DNA of 64,000 bases, from NCBI GenBank assembly GCA_006384855.1, contig VCJN01000938.1, positions 145,874 to 209,873 on the forward strand, given 5' to 3'. The stretch comes from Tetraselmis striata (taxonomy: Eukaryota; Chlorophyta; Chlorodendrophyceae; Chlorodendrales; Chlorodendraceae). This document shows positions 58,301 to 64,000 of the stretch, piece after piece (the first letter of the stretch is position 1; the number at the start of each line of letters is the position of its first letter). The translations under genes and the position numbers were made by a program. The notes under the pieces are model-generated. The model was not told the origin of the DNA. It made no database searches and worked only from the letters and a program-made list of their open reading frames with translations.

Positions 58301-61300
58301 TCCCTCCTTCTTAAATCTCTCAAACTCATCCTCGGTCAATCGCCGCGCCATCAACAGGTCGTCTTCTTGTTCTGTAGCCTCACCCTCAGCACTGCTGTAG
58401 TACTGCTCGTCGTCGTCGCCATCGTCGTCCATGATGTTTAGGCGCTCGCGACGGATCTCGCGGTGCACATCTGTCTCCCGCTCCGCAGCTTCAACAGCCA
58501 GGGCTGCCTGTACAGCTTCTGCCAGGGTCTTAGGGTTTTTCAGGGCAACTTCCTTTCGAATATGGGGTTTCAGTCCGCGCTGGAAGTCATGTACATTATC
58601 TTCCTCGTGACGATGGGGTAACTCCAGTAGTTGCTCGCGGAAATAATTCGCGTACTTCTGTACTGTAGTCCGCTCTGTCGCGCGATCCAGATTGATACGA
58701 GCTTGCTTCGCCGGTGTACGTCCACAGAATTCGGTGATTAGTGCCGCCTCCATGTGCGTAATACCGGTAAAACCGCCGCCAATTTCGTCGTGCGTACTCG
58801 CCACTTGCGCATATCACCACTTGGATACGGGTCCGTGAAAATAGCCAGATGCCCAGTACACGCTACGAGGTTCCTCCGCGCTTACATTGTGATATTTCAG
58901 GTAACCCCGTGCATGACGAAACCAGTTCCGTAGCTCGTCGATATTCGTAGTCGATAGCTTCTCGATCTTCGCTGGTTTCACATCGCTCGGCATGAGCCCA
59001 GGCATGTCGCTGGTCCGGGCAGAACGAAGCTGGTCTCGCATCTGCTGCTCTACAACTCGGCTCCGGTTCACTCGGTCGTCGAAATGACTAAAGCCTTGTC
59101 GCACGTACTCGTCCAAGCGGCGAATCTCCGCCGTTGCCGCCGTTGTAGCTTGCGCTACATCTTGCATCTTCGCTTGCTCCGTCGACATAGTCTCGACTCG
59201 GTCGGCTAGTCGTTGAAGCATGCTCATCATGGTTGCGAGGGTAGGTTGCGTGCCCTCTTGACCTCCTTCGAGCGGAATCGGCTGTGCTTCACCGGCAGTG
59301 GCCGCTACCGGAAAGCTTCCGCTGTCCTCAGGTGGTGTCTCTCCTGGTGTAGCCATCTTTACGTCGCTTACCGCTGTCTAAGCTCCGAAACCAAGTGTTA
59401 GGCTCTAGCTTAAGCCTGTTCTTTAGGCCCTTTAGGATGCAGCGGAAGGATTTAGAAAGTACGGCCAATCTCTTCTGGTCACAGGGGTTCCTGGGTTATA
59501 GTTCTGTCTCTGAATTCTACCTAGTAGACTTATCCGAGGCGGTATTTATACCCGCCGAGGTCATAGTCATACCTGTGCTATGTTAGCCGGGTGTCATGGG
59601 ATACCCGTGCTGTGTTAGCCACGTAAGGCTTGAGTCAGAGAACTCTAGAGAATTCCAGAACAGTCTTCGGCCTTATACTACTAGTATTTATACCCGCAAT
59701 ACTAATATATACAGCGACTCCGCGGATGCGTAGTCGTACTACCTTTGCGGGGAGCTATACCTGCTAGTATAGCAGAACATTATGGCTAAGGGAAATGGAG
59801 TATAACAGTTTGTCATCAGCGGGACGAAACGGTTTGTCATCAGTGGGACGAAACGGTTTGTCATCAGTGGGACGAAACTGTTTGTCATCAGTGGGACGAA
59901 ACGGTATGTCATCAGTGGGACGAAACGGTTTGTCACCAGCGGGACGAAACGGTTTGTCATCAGCGGGACGAAACGGTTTGTCATCAGTGGGACGAAACGG
60001 TTTGTCATCAGTGGGACGAAACGGTTTGTCATCAGTGGGACGAAACGTTCTGTCATCAGCGGGACGAAACGGTTTGTCATCAGTGGGACGAAACGGTCTG
60101 TCATCAGTGGGACGAAACGTTCTGTTATCAGAGGGACGAAACGGTTTGTCATCAGTGGGACGAAACGGTTTGTCATCAGTGGGACGAAACGGTTTGTCAT
60201 CAGTGGGACGAAACGGTCTGTCATCAGTGGGACGAAACGTTCTGTTATCAGAGGGACGAAACGGTCTGTCATCAGTGGGACGAAACGGTTTGTCATCAGT
60301 GGGACGAAACGGTCTGTCATCAGTGGGACGAAACGTTCTGTCATCAGCGGGACGAAACGGTCTGACAGGATATAATGTTTATAGGCCGAAGGTCCAAGCG
60401 GACATCAAAACCTACCGAGAAAGCAAAAGAATTCGATGCGCTCGGAGCGCTAGTAGGGAGAAAACACAAGGCGTCATCTTCTGTGCCAGAGCAGCCGGCG
60501 GCGAAGAAGAGCCGTGCAGCCTCAGCTTCTGCAGCTGGAGCCGGCGCTGAGGCATCAGGTAACCCCTGGAAACCGAGCCTTTTACGAGGTAGAGTGCCGG
60601 CTTACGGCACGCACTCGCAAGGAGAAAGATCGGCCGCCTTGCTTTTGAGGGCCCGAATCAAGAGCGGCCAGGTCCTCTCAGATGCTCAAATGCAGACAGC
60701 GCGAAGGCTAATGGATTACGAAAAGCTCATGCAAGCTTACTATGAATCAGGTCCTTGCCTCTCCAATCATATGATTTTTGTGAGTGCACAGTGTCATATT
60801 GACATTGTTTGAAATCATGTGCGTTGACAGGTTCGAAAGGACGCGCACATGAGACAGTAGCGACTAAAGCTTCAAAGGAATCCAAGGGGAAAGAAAAGGT
60901 TTCAGAGACGATTGTGACTCCAGGTAATTGTGACTGAAAGTATCAATCCCTGCCTTTGTGAGTGCACTGTGTCATATTGCCATTGTTTGAAATCATGTGT
61001 GTTGACAGGTTCGAAAGGACGCGCACTTGAGCCAGTAGCGACTAAAGCTTCAAAGGAATCCAAGGGAAAAGAAAAGGTTTCAGAGACGATTGTGACTCCA
61101 GGTAATTGTGACTGAAAGTATCAATCCCTGCCTTCTCACTCCCTTCGATTACTTTCTCGTCAATGAGTTATCTGACGTTCCAACAGGTCGTAAATTGGCG
61201 CAGGCAACCGCGTCGGAAGCAGCTGGTAAATCGGGATCCCCAGGTAAGAAAAATTACGCTTGGCTTTGATGGTGTATGGCGATACCGTTCAGTAGTTAAT

Positions 61301-63979
61301 CGTGACGCCCACTGCAGGTGTGTTGAGTACTCTCTACTCATTCTTTACAGGTTCCCCGAATCAAGCCTCTTCTTTGTCTAAAGGCCCATCTCAAGTACCG
61401 GAAACATAGCCTGAGCCTGAAATAGAGCACACTGAGCCGGAGCCGGAGCCCGAGCCGGAGCCTGAAACAGAGCCCAATGAGCCCGAGCCAGAGCCTCGAC
61501 ATGAGCCTGAAACTGAGCCAACTCAGATGGAGCCCGAGCCGGAGCCGGAGCCGGAGCCCGAGCCCATTCGGCTTGACCCGGAGCCAGAGGCCGAGCTCGA
61601 GACTCCAGCGCCGACTACCGGGCAAGCGTCCGGTTCTGGAGCCTCTGGTTCTCGAGCCCCTATTGCCGAGGCTCCGAGAAGGGTTCCTGAATTCCTCAGT
61701 ATGTGCACGGATGAAGAGGTCTTCGGCACAGAGGAAGAACAGAGGCAACGGGCGGCAGAGAAGCGTAAGCAAGCTCTCGACATCACCGGCACTCCCGGAC
61801 CCGAGAGGAAGACAAAGCTGATGACGGTCGCCTCTTACGACGACTTCTTTGACGAGAGGGACGGGTCCCAAGAAGATGACTCCTACAGCGACTTTACCTC
61901 AAGGAGCTGGACTATCCACTGGTTCAAGAACGCAAGTGCTGAGGTCGAGATCTATTTGTACATCGAATTGCACAAGGCGAGCCTGCTCACTGGCAAGGAC
62001 TTTCTCGATGATCCGAACGGGCCACTTCTCGCGTGTATCGGAAAGATCAAGGACGTCGAGCTGGACTCGGCCGGAAACTACGAGGTGAGTAAAGCTTATA
62101 TGATGTCTAAATTCGTGTCAATGTCGTGTTTCAATAAGTATTAATATTCTTATGCTTGTTACCGCAGATATCTCTTGAACCTTATCGCTTGACAGTGCAC
62201 AAGGAGTTCAGGATCGATGTCAGCTTTGAGAGGTTGCTACTCCACGCGATCCAACCGCCACTCTCCTTCCAACCGCGGTTCCAGTCTTACTACGCATGGA
62301 CTTTGGTCGAGCGCAATGTGCTGGCGCAGGCGCTGACAGGTTTCGCGTCTGGTCAGATTGACATCGATGACTTGGCCAACATTGACAAGAATTTTAAGAA
62401 CGCGCTTCCATACGTCAACACGTTGGCCGTCCCGCCGGCCTTGAATGGCTTCAACAACACCGGTGCCGTCGACTGGATCTCTTACGGCCACCTCAGAGTC
62501 GAGATTGCTGATCCAGAGGTGAAGACATCTCACGGTGGCGACATCAACACGTTATACGCCGACAGAGTCAACCTCGTCGTCGACAAGGATACGGGGCTGC
62601 CTCACATTTTCAGCTTCATATCCGATAAGTTCGTCGCTCCGCCGCCGGAATTTGAATTCCGTTCCCCAAAGCTGCAAGACTGCAATATGGTGGCGCAAAG
62701 CTACAAGGTAAAAGCCTATCGCGACATGTTGTACCTATCCGGATCAGATATGTGTAGTTACATATAAATCAATGCACAATGCAACTTACTGACATCCATT
62801 TCTTGCATTTGTTACTCATCGGAGGAATCCTTCCCTGTCCGCCGAGAATTTCTCGGTGTCCTTTCCAGTAGTCCACAAGAACCGCAATTGTTCCTCCAAA
62901 GAGTACGAGCCCCTCGCTCTGACCATGGCCAACTTCAAGGAGCTAGTCGCAGCACACGAAGGCGGGGAGAACCCGAGGTTGGCGGATTCAAGTTCCTACA
63001 AGCCAGAGATCGACGTCATCATCGAGTTTCTTAGCGCCTACGGCGCGCGTCAAGCCAACATCGACGGCAGCCACAGACGGGAGGCGAAGCGCATGGTGAA
63101 AGAAAACTACCCGGAAATCTACAAAGCCAACAAAGGCATCCACCTCACGTCGGCTAAGATGTACATCGGCCTCTCGCCGGAAGTCTGCCGCTACATGTCT
63201 ATGAAGCTCAACGAGGCGGGTCACACCGTCGTGGGAGACACGTCGATGCACAAACTCATGGTGAGTGATCATTCTCCCAGATTACTATTTAGCAGAGCGT
63301 GGCAGCAAATAGGCGTAAAGTGTGACAAAAGTCGTTATGTCGTTAGCGGGTTAAAAATATGACAGTGGGACGAAACGGTTTGTCATCAGTGGGACGAAAC
63401 GGTTTGTCATCAGTGGGACGAAACGGTCTGTCATCAGTGGGACGAAACGTTCTGTCATCAGTGGGACGAAACGGTTTGTCATCAGTGGGACGAAACGGTT
63501 TGTCAGCAGCGGGACGAAAGGGTTTGTCATCAGTGGGACGAAACGTTCTGTCATCAGTGGGACGAAACGGTCTGTCATCAGTGGGACGAAACGGTTTGTC
63601 ATTAGCGGGACGAAACGGTTTGTCAGCAGCGGGACGAAACGGTTTGTCATCGGTGGGACGAAACGTTCTGTCATCAGTGGGACGAAACGGTCTGTCATTA
63701 GTGGGAGGAAACGTTCTGTCATCGATGTACAATCGTTCGGAATTTTGAAATCGGTGCAATTGTTTCTGCAGAACCTTCGCAGATGCTGTCTCTTTTCGAG
63801 AGCTGGTATGCAGAACAGGATGCAAATCGCCCCGGCTTTAGGGCACTTCCGCAAATCAGGGTAGTGAAGGAGTTCAAGAAGTCTGATGTTCTTCAAGTTG
63901 AACTTGAGAAGATCGGCATCAAAGATGAGAAGAGCAGCGAGTTCTCAAATTTGATTGACCTCTGCTCGCGCCCACAACG
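52342..63979 (+). CDS. Gene Z: unrecognised multi-exon gene, continues past the window
   Basis: Exons: 52342-52402; 60385-60558; 60831-60923; 61009-61101; 61187-61243; 61351-62084; 62168-62707; about 62826-63260; 63783-63979 (ends CAACG/GTGAGC, so coding continues). Phases match for exons 1-7. The N-terminus is Lys/Glu-rich (MAPKKNEPAKDKEDKDDATP); exon 2 is Lys/Ala-rich; exons 3 and 4 are near-identical (VATKASKESKGKEKVSETIV); exon 6 begins with a Glu-Pro repeat region and carries an in-frame TAG at 61407-61409; exons 6-9 encode a well-composed globular part (SRSWTIHWFKNASAEVEIYL, GFNNTGAVDWISYGHLRVEI, LTSAKMYIGLSPEVCRYMSM). I do not recognise the family. Introns 1 and 8 hold the same minisatellite as the neighbouring transposase gene, so Z may be a partner gene of the same mobile unit. 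Confidence 0.65.
52412..52654. repeat. 121-bp tandem duplication in intron 1 of gene Z
   Basis: Two units with landmark GACGCGTGAT at 52441 and 52562. They share GCGGCCAGATCTAGCGAGTT-type sequence and GTAGGCAGACGAGTGG, and differ at several positions. Confidence 0.85.
52898..53113. repeat. 24-bp minisatellite array B, left part
   Basis: Nine units of GTTTGTCATCAGTGGGACGAAACG, with GTG/GCG variation at one position. The array is cut by the LTR element after a further GTTTG and resumes at 59808 in the same register. Confidence 0.95.
53114..53118. repeat. Target-site duplication of the LTR element (GTTTG)
   Basis: GTTTG at 53114-53118 is repeated at 59808-59812. Removing the element and one copy restores a perfect minisatellite register, so this is the true insertion site. 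Confidence 0.95.
53119..53530 (-). repeat. LTR (3' LTR in element sense)
   Basis: 412 bp, starts TGTTAGGCTC and ends TATAACA on the plus strand. The purine run (minus sense AAGGGGGAGAGAG, 53531-53543) directly abuts it and serves as the polypurine tract. Confidence 0.95.
53791..57864 (-). mobile_element. Pol region of the LTR element
   Basis: One long frame of 1,357 codons. Parts in order: N-terminal segment with PKWSRKPWFRLL; a Nudix-like segment (about 57575-57324); aspartic protease (DSGATENF); reverse transcriptase (motifs around TPLPRID and YLDD); RNase H (TLYTDASGFAVGAVLL); integrase with H2C2 finger and DDE-type core (FHPTTDGQTERTNQTW); and the beginning of a chromodomain-like tail. 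The order protease-RT-RNaseH-integrase identifies Ty3/gypsy, and the tail suggests a chromovirus. Confidence 0.95.
58196..59356 (-). mobile_element. Gag region of the LTR element
   Basis: It opens with MATPGETPPEDSGSFPVAA about 40 bases inside the 5' LTR, passes through a Gln/Glu-rich coiled region and a retrotransposon-gag-like helical block, and ends with a CCHC-type knuckle (CFICRAKGHVASACPSKKKK). The region is spread over more than one frame. Confidence 0.85.
59396..59807 (-). repeat. LTR (5' LTR in element sense)
   Basis: 412 bp, same ends as the left LTR and about 99% identical to it. The primer-binding-site-like sequence lies just inside (59382-59395). Confidence 0.95.
59808..60359. 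repeat. 24-bp minisatellite array B, right part
   Basis: Exactly 23 units in the same register and strand orientation as 52898-53113. Higher-order repetition is visible: a block with the variant GTTATCAGAGGG recurs near 60123 and 60243. The acceptor of gene Z exon 2 (GTTTATAG at 60384) lies only 25 bp beyond. Confidence 0.95.
60781..61136. repeat. 178-bp tandem duplication containing an exon (gene Z exons 3 and 4)
   Basis: Two units about 178 bp apart (TGAGTGCACAGTGTCATATT at 60781, matching segment at 60959) each hold a 93-bp phase-1/phase-1 exon bounded by GTTGACAG and CCAG/GTAATTGTGACTG. Exon duplication keeps the frame and lengthens the Lys/Ser-rich linker by 31 residues. Confidence 0.9.
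63362..63726. repeat. 24-bp minisatellite array C (intron 8 of gene Z)
   Basis: Fourteen full units (63378-63713) plus partial units at both ends. It lies between donor ATG/GTGAGT (63261) and acceptor CCTTCGCAG (63782). Same strand orientation as arrays A and B. Confidence 0.95.
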
Positions 63980-64000
63980 GTGAGCTGCGTACATGATTGA

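Larger units (their letters stand above)
53119..59807 (-). mobile_element. Ty3/gypsy chromovirus-type LTR retrotransposon, nearly whole
   Basis: 6.7 kb, minus orientation, TG...CA ends, 412-bp LTRs differing at about four positions (around 1%), and a 5-bp target duplication: a young insertion. Parts in sense order: right LTR, primer-binding-site-like start (TTGGTTTCGGAGC), Gag region, Pol region, polypurine tract, left LTR. It looks almost whole, with about three breaks, mainly around the gag/pol boundary and the pol end. It sits within a minisatellite in intron 1 of gene Z. Confidence 0.95.

Noticed and set aside
50285-63726. CRISPR array for the 24-bp repeats
   Set aside because: Units are contiguous with no unique spacers, and the context is intronic in a eukaryotic genome.

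Overview
The window looks like nuclear DNA of a GC-rich, intron-rich eukaryote, most plausibly a chlorophyte green alga. The grounds are a BRM-class SWI/SNF ATPase gene with 19 short exons and no bromodomain, a chromovirus-type Ty3/gypsy element, LINEs with a nuclease-like C-terminus, and long homopolymeric C or G tracts inside introns. The species cannot be named from sequence alone. No rRNA, tRNA, CRISPR or bacterial-type operon was seen.

Layout. 0-4.3 kb: LINE fragments and a possible tyrosine-recombinase relic. 4.3-11.6 kb: a nest of unrecognised multi-exon mobile genes ('family X' and 'gene D'), with two X copies in opposite orientation, one bounded by short inverted repeats; a third X fragment lies at 18 kb. 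12-17.2 kb: a broken unrecognised gene and a short ORF disrupted by a 190-bp tandem duplication. 17.2-22.3 kb: mostly non-coding, with hairpins and homopolymers. 22.3-33.8 kb (minus): the one clear host gene, a Snf2/BRM-like chromatin remodeller of about 1,600 residues (QLQ, HSA, DEXDc, HELICc, SnAC-like, His/Lys-rich tail). Three of its introns appear to start with GC, and most carry poly(C) on the sense strand.

34.3-42.7 kb: three consecutive insertions of one LINE family, or its tail derivative, each bounded by direct repeats beginning ACCAGTA. This suggests repeated sequence-preferring insertion and fits the PD-(D/E)xK-like C-terminus. The third insertion carries 229-bp tandem repeats. 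43-47.4 kb: broken unrecognised genes.

47.9-64 kb: a divergent gene pair about 0.5 kb apart. The minus-strand gene is a DUF7869-like, transposase-related gene. The plus-strand gene is an unrecognised multi-exon gene running off the right edge. Introns of both hold arrays of the same 24-bp minisatellite. One array in the first intron of the plus gene is split by a young, nearly whole chromovirus (identical-length 412-bp LTRs, 5-bp target duplication) whose pol carries a Nudix-like segment. The pair sharing an intronic minisatellite, and the serial LINE insertions, are the most unusual structures here.
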